Positions 15,398 to 22,000 of a DNA stretch of 45,090 bases are shown here, one piece after another. How positions within the stretch are numbered: position 1 is the first letter of the stretch; every line of letters begins with the position of its first letter. Origin of the DNA: a virus; IMG/VR virus record IMGVR_UViG_3300030101_001354, positions 1-45,090 of that record. The stretch is one strand, 5' to 3'. The notes under the pieces were generated by a model that saw nothing but the letters and a program-made list of their open reading frames with translations, did no database searches and was not told where the DNA came from. The position numbers were made by a program, and so were the translations under genes.

Positions 15398-15604
15398 ATG
15401 TTTGACACAACTAAAGATTTGCGTAGAGTAATAATAGATACACAACAAAGGGAGAAACTAGTGAACAATTACAGATATAGAAGACAACACAATGGTGCAG
15501 ATATACAATGGTGGCAGATACTATGTGGTTTAATATGTTTAGCACTCATTAGTGTATTAGGAATGTGGGGAATACATATAATTGAAGGAGTATGCTATGG
15601 CTAA
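15398..15604 (+). CDS. Small membrane protein, one transmembrane helix
   Basis: This 68-aa protein has an N-terminal charged part of about 38 residues followed by one hydrophobic helix (WWQILCGLICLALISVLGMW). The positive N-terminal part suggests it faces the cytoplasm. AGGAGAAAATA precedes the ATG. The role is unknown; early inner-membrane proteins may alter host functions. Confidence 0.55.
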   Translation: MFDTTKDLRRVIIDTQQREKLVNNYRYRRQHNGADIQWWQILCGLICLALISVLGMWGIHIIEGVCYG

Positions 15605-16334
15605 TGGATATATATTCTACGAAGACAATGACAAAGTAGGAATTGTTACATTCAGTTCTAACAATAGCAAGACAGGTGATATGCCACAGACTTGGATACT
15701 TGTTAAGAATGTCAATCCTATTGAAGCAGTCAACACAGGTGCAGACAAACTTATCTGTGGAGATTGTAAACACAGAGGTACAGTTGTATCAGTAGATGAG
15801 AAAAGAGATAAGAAGTCTTACTCTGTGCGTAATGGATTGAAGACAATCAACAAACAGAGAAAGTGTTATGTGAAATTATTTCAAGCACCTTATGCTGTGT
15901 GGAAATCTTACAAGAAAGGTAATTACAAGAAGATTAGTTTACAGAAACTATCCAAGTTACTTGCATTTAGAATTGTAAGAGTAGGTAGCTATGGCGACCC
16001 TGCAGTTATACCTAGTGAAGTGTGGGATAAGATGTTAAGTAGAACACTAGGTAACACAGGTTACACACACCAATGGCAGAAGTGTGATAGTACAAATTCT
16101 AGATTCAACATGGCGAGTGTTGATTCGTTAGAAGAGAAACGACAGGCAAACAAGCTAGGGTATAGAACCTTTAGAACCAGACTAGCTAGTGAACCTATCG
16201 AACCAGACGAGGTAGTATGCTTGTCTGATAAGAAGGCAAGAGAAGGTAAGAAGTTAGTATCTTGTGCAGACTGTATGATGTGTAGTGGGACAAGTAGCAA
16301 AGTTAAGAAAAACATTACCATCATTATTCATTAA
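15597..16334 (+). CDS. Cys-containing phage protein (conserved marine-phage type)
   Basis: The 245-aa product begins MANGYIFYEDNDKVGIVTFSS. The ATG at 15597 follows AAGGAG by six bases, so I prefer it to the in-frame TTG at 15582. It has a CGDCKHRG motif near residue 55 and a C-terminal CADCMMC, together a possible metal site, and a central FRIVRVGSYGDPAVIPSEVWD. Proteins of this look are widespread in marine phages (I recall DUF7227) and have no proven function. It is the largest gene in the early small-gene cluster. Confidence 0.6.
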   Translation: MANGYIFYEDNDKVGIVTFSSNNSKTGDMPQTWILVKNVNPIEAVNTGADKLICGDCKHRGTVVSVDEKRDKKSYSVRNGLKTINKQRKCYVKLFQAPYAVWKSYKKGNYKKISLQKLSKLLAFRIVRVGSYGDPAVIPSEVWDKMLSRTLGNTGYTHQWQKCDSTNSRFNMASVDSLEEKRQANKLGYRTFRTRLASEPIEPDEVVCLSDKKAREGKKLVSCADCMMCSGTSSKVKKNITIIIH

Positions 16335-16351
16335 CCATAAGGAGAATAAAA

Positions 16352-16549
16352 ATGACAAAAGCATTTAAAAAAGTGGGAGATATAAGTAAGCATAGTGCTT
16401 ATCAAGTTAGACATTCGCATGGCGACCCTATGGATTTAGCTTGGAAGTCTATAGAATTTATATCTAATGAAGTAGAAGGTGCAGAAGAAGAAGCAGAAAT
16501 ATTATTAAACACTTGGTACAACATAGCAAAAGCAAGGAGAACAAAATGA
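16352..16549 (+). CDS. Small early protein, unknown function
   Basis: This 65-aa acidic helical protein contains EFISNEVEGAEEEAEILLNTWYNIAKAR. Its stop overlaps the next ATG (ATGA), and AAGGAGAATAAAA lies upstream. No family is recognised. Confidence 0.55.
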   Translation: MTKAFKKVGDISKHSAYQVRHSHGDPMDLAWKSIEFISNEVEGAEEEAEILLNTWYNIAKARRTK

Positions 16550-16740
16550 CTACTAAAATAGAGTTAGTTATAGAAAATGGAACAGGTGGTTTTCTAGACA
16601 CAGATGTTTCTATCACTAGAACTGTTGATAGTCCAACAGGAAAGAAAGGTACACCTCATAACAATAGAGGTTATCTAGGACTGATGTCAAAAGGTGGTAG
16701 AGATAAAGATGGTAGATTTCAAAAACAAAAGGAGAAATAG
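16546..16740 (+). CDS. Small early protein, unknown function
   Basis: The 64-aa product begins MTTKIELVIENGTGG. The ATG at 16546 is coupled to the preceding stop and follows AAGGAGA, so it is preferred over an in-frame TTG at 16513. The C-terminus is Gly/Lys/Arg-rich and looks flexible. Confidence 0.5.
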   Translation: MTTKIELVIENGTGGFLDTDVSITRTVDSPTGKKGTPHNNRGYLGLMSKGGRDKDGRFQKQKEK

Positions 16741-16744
16741 AATT

Positions 16745-16897
16745 ATGAATAAAAAAGATAAATGTTTATATGCAGACCATAAAGAATATGGTACAAGAAA
16801 TATAACTAAAAGTTTTGCAGGGTTATGTAGTGGCAGAAGATTGCCACCAAGACAAACATTAAGATTACTTGGATACTTTAACTTTAGGAGAATATAA
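16745..16897 (+). CDS. Small basic Cys-containing early protein
   Basis: This 50-aa protein begins MNKKDKCLYADHKEYG. The ATG at 16745 follows AAAGGAGAAATAGAATT. It is strongly basic (RRLPPRQTLRLLGYFNFRR) with two Cys residues. A longer in-frame start at 16694 would overlap the previous gene and lacks a site. Confidence 0.45.
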   Translation: MNKKDKCLYADHKEYGTRNITKSFAGLCSGRRLPPRQTLRLLGYFNFRRI

Positions 16898-16899
16898 CT

Positions 16900-17130
16900 A
16901 TGAATATTTCAGAATTAAAAAAGAATGATATAATTTTATCTAAACAATTAGGTGTGCCTATAAAAGGTAAGATTATGGAAAGTCCAATACAAGGAAAAGG
17001 TGTTAAGAAAACTATATTAATATATGCTTATGGCGAAGATATAGGTATGTTCAATGAGCATGGTAGTATATACACTACAGATATATTAAAAGTAAAAAGA
17101 AATGATAACTGGATTGATGTGGAGGTTTAA
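16900..17130 (+). CDS. Small beta-rich early protein
   Basis: This 76-aa protein has an SH3-like beta pattern (LKKNDIILSKQLGVPIKGKIMES ... KKTILIYAYGEDIGMFNEHGS). TAGGAGAATATAACT precedes the ATG. No family is recognised. Confidence 0.55.
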   Translation: MNISELKKNDIILSKQLGVPIKGKIMESPIQGKGVKKTILIYAYGEDIGMFNEHGSIYTTDILKVKRNDNWIDVEV

Positions 17131-17132
17131 TA

Positions 17133-17291
17133 ATGAGTAATGTTATAAAAGGTTTGTTTAAACCTAAACAAAAGAATTTGAGTAAATTTTTCTACAACAC
17201 ATTAGTGAATGTATTAAAGTTCTCAGATGAAGAAGCTAAAGTGCTTATGGATAAATATGGGTACGATAGTAAGAATGCAGATAAAAGTTAA
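17133..17291 (+). CDS. Small early protein, end of first early gene run
   Basis: This 52-aa protein is basic in the N-terminal half and acidic/helical in the second (VIKGLFKPKQKNLSKFF ... DEEAKVLMDKYGY). GGAGGTTTAATA precedes the ATG. A large hairpin starts ten bases behind the stop. Confidence 0.5.
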   Translation: MSNVIKGLFKPKQKNLSKFFYNTLVNVLKFSDEEAKVLMDKYGYDSKNADKS

Positions 17292-17301
17292 GTTAATAAA
17301 A

Positions 17302-17348
17302 GAGAAGCTATATTTTATTCGCAGTTCTGCGATAATTTATAGCTTCTC
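17302..17348. repeat. Palindrome copy 4 (TCGCAG-TT-CTGCGA) in an 11-bp outer stem
   Basis: GAGAAGCTATA (17302-17312) pairs with TATAGCTTCTC (17338-17348), and the inner palindrome at 17319-17332 forms the tip, giving a nearly continuous 47-base hairpin. On the minus strand TTTTATT follows the hairpin, so it could terminate leftward transcripts. It lies 26 bases upstream of the -35 box at 17359. Confidence 0.65.
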
Positions 17349-17358
17349 AAAAAATAAC

Positions 17359-17386
17359 TTGACACACTTTTATAAGTATGTATAAT
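17359..17386 (+). promoter_or_regulatory. Rightward sigma70 promoter for second early gene run
   Basis: TTGACA (17359-17364) and TATAAT (17381-17386) have a 16-base spacer. The gene at 17410 has GAGAGGA before its ATG. Confidence 0.75.
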
Positions 17387-17409
17387 CTATATAGAAATGA
17401 GAGGATAAT

Positions 17410-17688
17410 ATGATAGAAGAAGAAACATTAACAAAAGAAGAAAAACAAGAACTAAAAGATAATCCTAAAAGTTTTGTAGTGTATATTACAAAAACAATTA
17501 CTGAAGAGTTTGTTGTAGACGCAGATACACAAGAACAAGCAGAACAAGAAGGACTATGTAAAGCAGAAAACTTTTCAGACCCAGATGGTTCAGAGTTAGA
17601 AGATGTAACTGTTAATTCATCTGAACTTAACACAGGTTTATATACTCCAGATGAGATAGATTATTTAGAGGAGGTATTAGATGAGTAA
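17410..17688 (+). CDS. Acidic early protein, 92 aa
   Basis: This Glu/Asp-rich protein has a central strand-helix part (KSFVVYITKTITEEFVVDAD then TQEQAEQEGL) and an acidic tail. It is the first gene behind the promoter at 17359 and overlaps the next by eight bases. Function is unknown; high acidity would suit a protein-binding or DNA-mimic role. Confidence 0.55.
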   Translation: MIEEETLTKEEKQELKDNPKSFVVYITKTITEEFVVDADTQEQAEQEGLCKAENFSDPDGSELEDVTVNSSELNTGLYTPDEIDYLEEVLDE

Positions 17689-17959
17689 CTTACAGAATGA
17701 ACAATGTATGGAAAATGCGTTTGAAGAGATAGTAGAAGATAATATTACTAAGAGAGATTTAGTTGGTGTTATAGAATATATACAACATTATCTGAAAAAA
17801 AATATTATGTCAGATATGGTTGATGACTTTGTTAAAGTAGATAATATGGCATTACTAAAAACAATCTTACGAGAGGTGCGTAAGATAGATGATAAAGCAA
17901 GAAGTAAAGCAGAACATTTTTGTGAAAAGAATAAAGACTTTTGGATTAAAGGAGATTAA
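17681..17959 (+). CDS. Helical early protein, 92 aa
   Basis: It is predicted all-helical (TKRDLVGVIEYIQHYLKKN ... LLKTILREVRKIDD) without known motifs. GAGGTATTAG lies before the ATG within the preceding gene. Confidence 0.5.
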   Translation: MSNLQNEQCMENAFEEIVEDNITKRDLVGVIEYIQHYLKKNIMSDMVDDFVKVDNMALLKTILREVRKIDDKARSKAEHFCEKNKDFWIKGD

Positions 17960-17960
17960 T

Positions 17961-18149
17961 ATGAGCAAAGAAAAAGAATTAAAAAAACAGTTAATAAATT
18001 TAGCTAACGAATATGAGCATACTGTTTCTGTAGGTTCACTACGAACAGAACAAGAGATACATTCTGATATTCAGAAAGTATGCAACAAACTTGGTTGGTC
18101 TATTGAGCAAGGACACGAGTATGTTGATTTTTTAGAAGAACGATATTAA
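17961..18149 (+). CDS. Small helical early protein
   Basis: The 62-aa product begins MSKEKELKKQLINLANEYE. The ATG at 17961 follows AAAGGAGATTAAT; an upstream in-frame ATG at 17889 would lie in the preceding gene. No family is recognised. Confidence 0.5.
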   Translation: MSKEKELKKQLINLANEYEHTVSVGSLRTEQEIHSDIQKVCNKLGWSIEQGHEYVDFLEERY

Positions 18150-18169
18150 CCATAACAAAGGAGAGGATA

Positions 18170-18520
18170 ATGGCGACCAGAGTAATAACATTACAAGAAC
18201 CATCTGGAGAAATGTTAGATGAGATTTTTAGAAAGAAACCTACCTTTAAAGAAATCTATCCTAAAATAGATGCAAATCTTATTCAGATAGTAAAAGGTAT
18301 TATTGAGATAGATACTAATCAAGGTATTAAAAGAAAAACTGTGGAGATGTGGACAGATGAAGAAGCTAAACTTACAGGTAAACCTGTGAATGTACAAGCA
18401 ACTATGGCATATCAGATGTATAATAAAAAGAAGTTTGGTCATGCAGGTAGGAGTACCATCAATGGTAGTGTTGCAGTTATTATTCCTAACTACGAACAGT
18501 TTGAAGTAGAATCATTATGA
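18170..18520 (+). CDS. Early protein, 116 aa, unknown function
   Basis: This is a mixed alpha/beta protein with EPSGEMLDEIFRKKPTFKEIYPKI and KKKFGHAGRSTINGSVAVIIPNY. AAAGGAGAGGATA precedes the ATG. Its end overlaps the next start. I see no motif that gives a function. Confidence 0.5.
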   Translation: MATRVITLQEPSGEMLDEIFRKKPTFKEIYPKIDANLIQIVKGIIEIDTNQGIKRKTVEMWTDEEAKLTGKPVNVQATMAYQMYNKKKFGHAGRSTINGSVAVIIPNYEQFEVESL

Positions 18521-18762
18521 AAAAATATATACACATAAACCAACACAAGATAAAATCTAATCACAAGCATAACAAACGAGAGCCTGTGATTACTGTGAAG
18601 ACATACAATAGTAATACCTATGGACATCAGGTACAAATACTTGGAGAGTGTAAGGTTGTGTATAGTCCAGACAAACCTCTGTCCTGTGGTGCTAAAGTAT
18701 GGATAGAAACAGATGCAGAGGTTATAGTAATTCCTGATTTTGCTGATGTGAAAGAGGGATAA
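18517..18762 (+). CDS. Small basic/beta early protein
   Basis: This 81-aa protein is His/Lys-rich at the N-terminus (YIHINQHKIKSNHKHNKRE) and then beta-rich with two Cys residues. Its start is coupled to the preceding stop (ATGA overlap). Behind it 105 bases follow without a convincing gene. Confidence 0.5.
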   Translation: MKKYIHINQHKIKSNHKHNKREPVITVKTYNSNTYGHQVQILGECKVVYSPDKPLSCGAKVWIETDAEVIVIPDFADVKEG

Positions 18763-18867
18763 AACTGTGGTGTGTAAAGGTAATACTAGTTTAGTACACT
18801 TAATTAGGAACGAACAATACGCAGACCAGATTCCTAGCCACAATATCACATAACAAGGAGAATAAAA

Positions 18868-19140
18868 ATGAGTAAAAGATTTAAACAAGTAAATGTGCAA
18901 CACTTTGCTACACTTGTGCAAGATATAGATGTATCCAAGTATACTCAAAAAGAATATGTAGATATTGTAGAAGAAATATACATGAGTATATTCAGACACA
19001 ATACAAGTGGGGATTTTGTTGTAGAAACATTACCTAACGAAAAAGGTAATTGGAAGGTGCATAAGTCTTCTGCAACCAAAGAAGAAGTAATGAAATTAAT
19101 CAAGGAAGGAAAAGTTATATGGGACAAAACAGTAATCTAA
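18868..19140 (+). CDS. Early protein, 90 aa, unknown function
   Basis: This helical protein has SKYTQKEYVDIVEEIYMSIFRH and a C-terminal SSATKEEVMKLIKEGKVIW. ACAAGGAGAATAAAA precedes the ATG. It overlaps the next gene by 22 bases. Confidence 0.5.
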   Translation: MSKRFKQVNVQHFATLVQDIDVSKYTQKEYVDIVEEIYMSIFRHNTSGDFVVETLPNEKGNWKVHKSSATKEEVMKLIKEGKVIWDKTVI

Positions 19141-19328
19141 CACCAACACAACATTGGGAACTGCATCAAGGACTGTGGCATATGCTAGGTTGTGATATGG
19201 AACTCAAACATAAAGATAAAACTACTGCTATATATGTAGATAACAAAGCAAGGTTGAAGTATACATATTCAACAAAAGGTTTTATAAAATGGTTTCCTAT
19301 ATCGAAGGAGAATGAAGATGCCAACTAA
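19119..19328 (+). CDS. Small early protein, 69 aa
   Basis: The protein has TQHWELHQGLWHMLGCDMEL and a beta-type second half. AAGGAAGGAAAAG lies before the ATG inside the preceding gene. No family is recognised. Confidence 0.45.
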   Translation: MGQNSNLTPTQHWELHQGLWHMLGCDMELKHKDKTTAIYVDNKARLKYTYSTKGFIKWFPISKENEDAN

Positions 19329-19476
19329 AGATAAAAAGAAACCTACTTGGGCATGGATATATGGAGATGAAATGCCAGAGTTATGGGAACACTTTGGCTT
19401 TACAAATCCAGACCCAGACGATAGGATGAAAGTAAAGTTTGTTAAATATGAATCAAAGGATATGCAAGATGGCTAA
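19318..19476 (+). CDS. Small Trp-rich early protein, 52 aa
   Basis: It begins MPTKDKKKPTWAWIYGDEMP and continues with an acidic/aromatic part. GAAGGAGAATGAAG lies before the ATG. It overlaps both neighbours by a few bases, as do most genes of this run. Confidence 0.5.
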   Translation: MPTKDKKKPTWAWIYGDEMPELWEHFGFTNPDPDDRMKVKFVKYESKDMQDG

Positions 19477-19654
19477 GTTTATCATATATGCACAGAAAGT
19501 TTTGCACTATAAGAAAGAAATAAATTCTAAAGATATGAGTAGTGCAGAAGATAGGGGTCGCACTTATGAAGCAGACAACAATCCAGAAAGATTGTTTATA
19601 CATAATGGCGAGGAGTTTTATATAACAAGTATAGAGGAGAGTGAAGATGAATAG
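19469..19654 (+). CDS. Small early protein, 61 aa
   Basis: It begins MAKFIIYAQKVLHYKKEINS and ends in an acidic tail after a short beta pair. I chose the ATG at 19469, which is coupled to the upstream stop; the in-frame ATG at 19439 has no binding site. Confidence 0.5.
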   Translation: MAKFIIYAQKVLHYKKEINSKDMSSAEDRGRTYEADNNPERLFIHNGEEFYITSIEESEDE

Positions 19655-19814
19655 TAATATTAACTGCTATAGTATAAAAGAATTACAAACAGAAATAAAA
19701 GAAAATTTCTTTCAATTAAGTAAAGATGAATTAAAAGCTGTACTTGAATTGATACAAGATATAATTAACCAAAGAGTTATAATACCAGAATTAGAGGAGA
19801 ATGAAGATGAGTGA
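19647..19814 (+). CDS. Small helical early protein, 55 aa
   Basis: It is predicted helical (IKELQTEIKENFFQLSKDEL then KAVLELIQDIINQRVI). GAGGAGAGTGAAG lies before the ATG. Start and stop overlap neighbours. Confidence 0.5.
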   Translation: MNSNINCYSIKELQTEIKENFFQLSKDELKAVLELIQDIINQRVIIPELEENEDE

Positions 19815-19953
19815 TAAAGAAAAGTATGAAGAACTATGTGAAGCATTAGTGGGTATAGATGCTACTGAAAGATATACTCACGAAGATATACTTTCATATG
19901 TTTATAACTTAAAAAAGATAGAGGAGAGATTTTATGACAGTAAGAAAACTTAA
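19807..19953 (+). CDS. Small acidic early protein, 48 aa
   Basis: This helical protein (MSDKEKYEELCEALVGIDAT) is preceded by GAGGAGAATGAAG. It overlaps the following gene by 20 bases. Function is unknown. Confidence 0.5.
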   Translation: MSDKEKYEELCEALVGIDATERYTHEDILSYVYNLKKIEERFYDSKKT

Positions 19954-20176
19954 TGATGAAGGTCAGATAGACTTAGCAAGAGAATATATTACTGATATGT
20001 TCGAAGAGTTACAGGACAGAGTATCTGTACCTAATATGGTAATGGCTATGCAGATGCAAACAACAGACCTTGCATATGATACTGCACCTAGTCGTACTGT
20101 AGCTACAAGTATGTTGCTAGAGGTTATTAATATGAAACTTAAAATGGAAACAGAAAAGGAGTTTGCAGATGAGTAA
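19934..20176 (+). CDS. Small helical early protein, 80 aa
   Basis: It has LAREYITDMFEELQDRVSVP and a Met-rich middle (NMVMAMQMQTTDLAYD). GAGGAGAGATTTT precedes the ATG. No family is recognised. Confidence 0.5.
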   Translation: MTVRKLNDEGQIDLAREYITDMFEELQDRVSVPNMVMAMQMQTTDLAYDTAPSRTVATSMLLEVINMKLKMETEKEFADE

Positions 20177-20420
20177 AGAATATAAATACACATATAGATT
20201 TAGTGAGCAGACAGTAGATACTAGATACTACAAAGTAGAATCTAATACTAAACTTACCAAGAGTGAGATGCAAGATTTAGCTTGGTCAGTAGAGCAGACA
20301 GAAGGAGAAACCTTTACATGTAATGAAGGTAAAGCTACCTTTGAAGGTACTGAGTATGGAGATGATGCACAGTATCAAATGGAAGAAGGAGAGGAGGACT
20401 TAGCTGATGATAGCCTATAA
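20169..20420 (+). CDS. Small acidic early protein, 83 aa
   Basis: It begins MSKEYKYTYRFSEQTVDTRY. The ATG at 20169 follows AAAGGAGTTTGCAG; an in-frame TTG six bases upstream is less likely. The C-terminal half is very acidic (QYQMEEGEEDLADDSL). Confidence 0.5.
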   Translation: MSKEYKYTYRFSEQTVDTRYYKVESNTKLTKSEMQDLAWSVEQTEGETFTCNEGKATFEGTEYGDDAQYQMEEGEEDLADDSL

Positions 20421-20694
20421 AATAAAGTCTATTAACAATAAAACAGGTAAGGTTAGATACTTGTATGAAGAATGTGATGGTAGAAAACACTATACAGTAA
20501 CTAAGAAGAAAGATGCTATGCTTACATTAAGTATAGTTAAGAATCAAATGTGGGACTTAGATGAGTTTGATAATCCAGATATAGACCCAACCATCTATGG
20601 TGAGCCAGACCATTTGTATTGGAAAAGAGGTACAAAAGATACTGAGAATACTTGGGCTATTGATACAGTATTTATTAAGGAGGATAGAGTATGA
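20407..20694 (+). CDS. Early protein, 95 aa, unknown function
   Basis: This mixed alpha/beta protein has KIKSINNKTGKVRYLYEECD and PTIYGEPDHLYWKRGTK. GAGGAGGAC lies upstream of the ATG. Its end overlaps the glutaredoxin start (ATGA), so the two are translated together. Confidence 0.5.
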   Translation: MIAYKIKSINNKTGKVRYLYEECDGRKHYTVTKKKDAMLTLSIVKNQMWDLDEFDNPDIDPTIYGEPDHLYWKRGTKDTENTWAIDTVFIKEDRV

Positions 20695-21008
20695 TTAAAT
20701 ATATTATATACACACAAAAGAACTGTGAGTATTGTGCCAAAGCAAAGAAAAGACTAGCTAAAGAAAAAGCACATGTTGAAGAAAGATTATTAGATACAAC
20801 TGAAAAAATTAAAAGATTTAAAAAGGCAGGGTATAATACTGTCCCACAAGTATTTTTACACATAGGTGGAGATGAAGAATTAAAAAGTTTTTTAAATAAT
20901 GAAGAAGTATCTTTTAAACCAGATATAAAGCTAGTAGAAGAAACAAAACCTACTGCAAAGATAATACCACTAGTAGGTGCTATTTCAGGAGATAAGGAGG
21001 AAGAATGA
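20691..21008 (+). CDS. Glutaredoxin
   Basis: This 105-aa protein is a thioredoxin-fold glutaredoxin. It has the redox site CEYC (Cys12, Cys15) after the first strand and NTVPQVFLHIGG (about 49-60) with the cis-proline. The C-terminal 25 residues form an acidic extension. Glutaredoxins reduce disulfides with glutathione and can recharge the C-terminal cysteine pair of ribonucleotide reductase; this phage has a reductase at 29139-31064. AAGGAGGATAGAGT precedes the ATG. Confidence 0.85.
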   Translation: MIKYIIYTQKNCEYCAKAKKRLAKEKAHVEERLLDTTEKIKRFKKAGYNTVPQVFLHIGGDEELKSFLNNEEVSFKPDIKLVEETKPTAKIIPLVGAISGDKEEE

Positions 21009-21181
21009 AGTACAAAATAGAAATGGAGATTAACTTTGATAAAAGACCTACAAAGAGAGATGTATTAAACAAACTGTTTGATATGTTAAGAGATAACAAA
21101 GTTGAATATAAATTACATAAGTATAACAATAACTTATGGTCACAAATTAAAAGGAGTATTGCAAATGATAAATATAGATAA
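21005..21181 (+). CDS. Small basic early protein, 58 aa
   Basis: It has MKYKIEMEINFDKRPTKRDV and a Lys/Asn-rich tail. It overlaps the glutaredoxin stop (ATGA) and the next gene. Function is unknown. Confidence 0.5.
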   Translation: MKYKIEMEINFDKRPTKRDVLNKLFDMLRDNKVEYKLHKYNNNLWSQIKRSIANDKYR

Positions 21182-21257
21182 AGAAATGTTACAAATATTT
21201 GGAGGTATTTTAGTGTGGTATTTTTTATGTTTTATTGTACCTTATGTTGGGTATTGA
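21165..21257 (+). CDS. Tiny membrane protein, 30 aa
   Basis: It is MINIDKEMLQ followed by a hydrophobic helix (IFGGILVWYFLCFIVPYVG). AAAGGAG lies eight bases before the ATG. A single-span peptide of this kind could act on the host membrane. Confidence 0.5.
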   Translation: MINIDKEMLQIFGGILVWYFLCFIVPYVGY

Positions 21258-21282
21258 CTAGATTAAAAATCTAATGTATAAT
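21254..21282 (+). promoter_or_regulatory. Rightward sigma70 promoter
   Basis: TTGACT (21254-21259) and TATAAT (21277-21282) have a 17-base spacer. The -35 box overlaps the stop codon of the tiny membrane gene. Transcription would start near 21289. Confidence 0.65.
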
Positions 21283-21495
21283 AAAAATAATATGAGAAAA
21301 GATATGTATGTTTTAGCTTTACCTTATCCTAATAATATAGAATTACCTGACATTCTAGAAGAGGAAAATGGTAAAGTTATGTATTTTAAAGATAAACAAG
21401 AAGCAAAAGTTTTTATGCAAGAACTTTATGATGAAAGAGGAATAATATTAAAACCCTTTGTAGATGATTGGGTTCAAATAATGACAGTACAATGA
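21274..21495 (+). CDS. Small early protein, possibly leaderless
   Basis: The 73-aa frame contains MYVLALPYPNNIELPDILEE and later MQELYDERGIILKP. The start is uncertain. The ATG at 21274 would lie inside the promoter's -10 region, so if the promoter is used the start must be the ATG at 21292 or 21304. With a transcript starting near 21289 the mRNA would be almost leaderless. No clear Shine-Dalgarno sequence precedes any of the three. Confidence 0.5.
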   Translation: MYNKNNMRKDMYVLALPYPNNIELPDILEEENGKVMYFKDKQEAKVFMQELYDERGIILKPFVDDWVQIMTVQ

Positions 21496-21650
21496 ATGAA
21501 ATAGAAATATTAAAAAAAAATGTTAGAGATTTACAAGAACAACTTCGTTATGCTTACATAAAAATTAAGCAGTTACGAGAAGAGTTGGATAAAAATAAAC
21601 CTAATAAAGGTTTATATAATCCAGATGCAAGTCATATTAAAGATGAGTAA
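21492..21650 (+). CDS. Small coiled-coil protein, 52 aa
   Basis: It begins MNEIEILKKNVRDLQEQLRY and is a coiled coil over about 35 residues. The start overlaps the preceding stop (ATGA). Confidence 0.5.
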   Translation: MNEIEILKKNVRDLQEQLRYAYIKIKQLREELDKNKPNKGLYNPDASHIKDE

Positions 21651-21780
21651 AGACAGGGAAAGAAGATTAAAAGCTACAGGTAAGTGGTTTAAAAAAAGCA
21701 AAGAAAAAAAATTATGGGTCAATCATATTTTTCCTGTAATTTTATTTATTAGTTTTTTATTTTATTTAATTTCATTATAA
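21643..21780 (+). CDS. Small membrane protein, 45 aa
   Basis: It has a basic N-terminal half (MSKDRERRLKATGKWFKKSK) and one hydrophobic C-terminal helix (HIFPVILFISFLFYLISL). It overlaps the preceding gene by eight bases. Confidence 0.5.
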   Translation: MSKDRERRLKATGKWFKKSKEKKLWVNHIFPVILFISFLFYLISL

Positions 21781-21790
21781 GAGAAGAAAG

Positions 21791-21970
21791 ATGAATTTGT
21801 TAAAACAAGAAATGAAAGAGTTAATTAAAGAAAGATACTATGAATATCTAGAAGAAGGCTATGAACCTTTTGAAGCTATGGAGTTAGCTAAAAAAGATAT
21901 AGAAGAAAGAGCAGAGTCTGATATAGGTGCATACAAAAGATTATACAATAGTTCTTTTGATATTGACTAA
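21791..21970 (+). CDS. Small helical protein before primase, 59 aa
   Basis: It is predicted helical and acidic (ELIKERYYEYLEEGYEPFEA then MELAKKDIEERAESD). GAGAAGAAAG precedes the ATG. It ends 30 bases before the primase-helicase. Confidence 0.5.
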   Translation: MNLLKQEMKELIKERYYEYLEEGYEPFEAMELAKKDIEERAESDIGAYKRLYNSSFDID

Positions 21971-22000
21971 ATACATTTTATAATATAAGATAGGGGAATT

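Noticed and set aside
18767-18853. A 28-codon GTG frame in the 105-base gap after the 81-aa gene
   Set aside because: There is no proper ribosome binding site, the start is GTG, and the peptide has no feature to support it; left unannotated.
18490-18999. A 169-codon minus-strand frame opposite the early genes
   Set aside because: It is antisense to two well-formed plus-strand genes with good ribosome binding sites and reads as Tyr/Ile/Cys-rich sequence typical of a shadow frame.
21963-21989. Possible promoter before primase-helicase (TTGACT ... TATAAT/TATAAG)
   Set aside because: Spacers are 10 or 15 bases, outside or at the edge of the normal range, so I do not list it.
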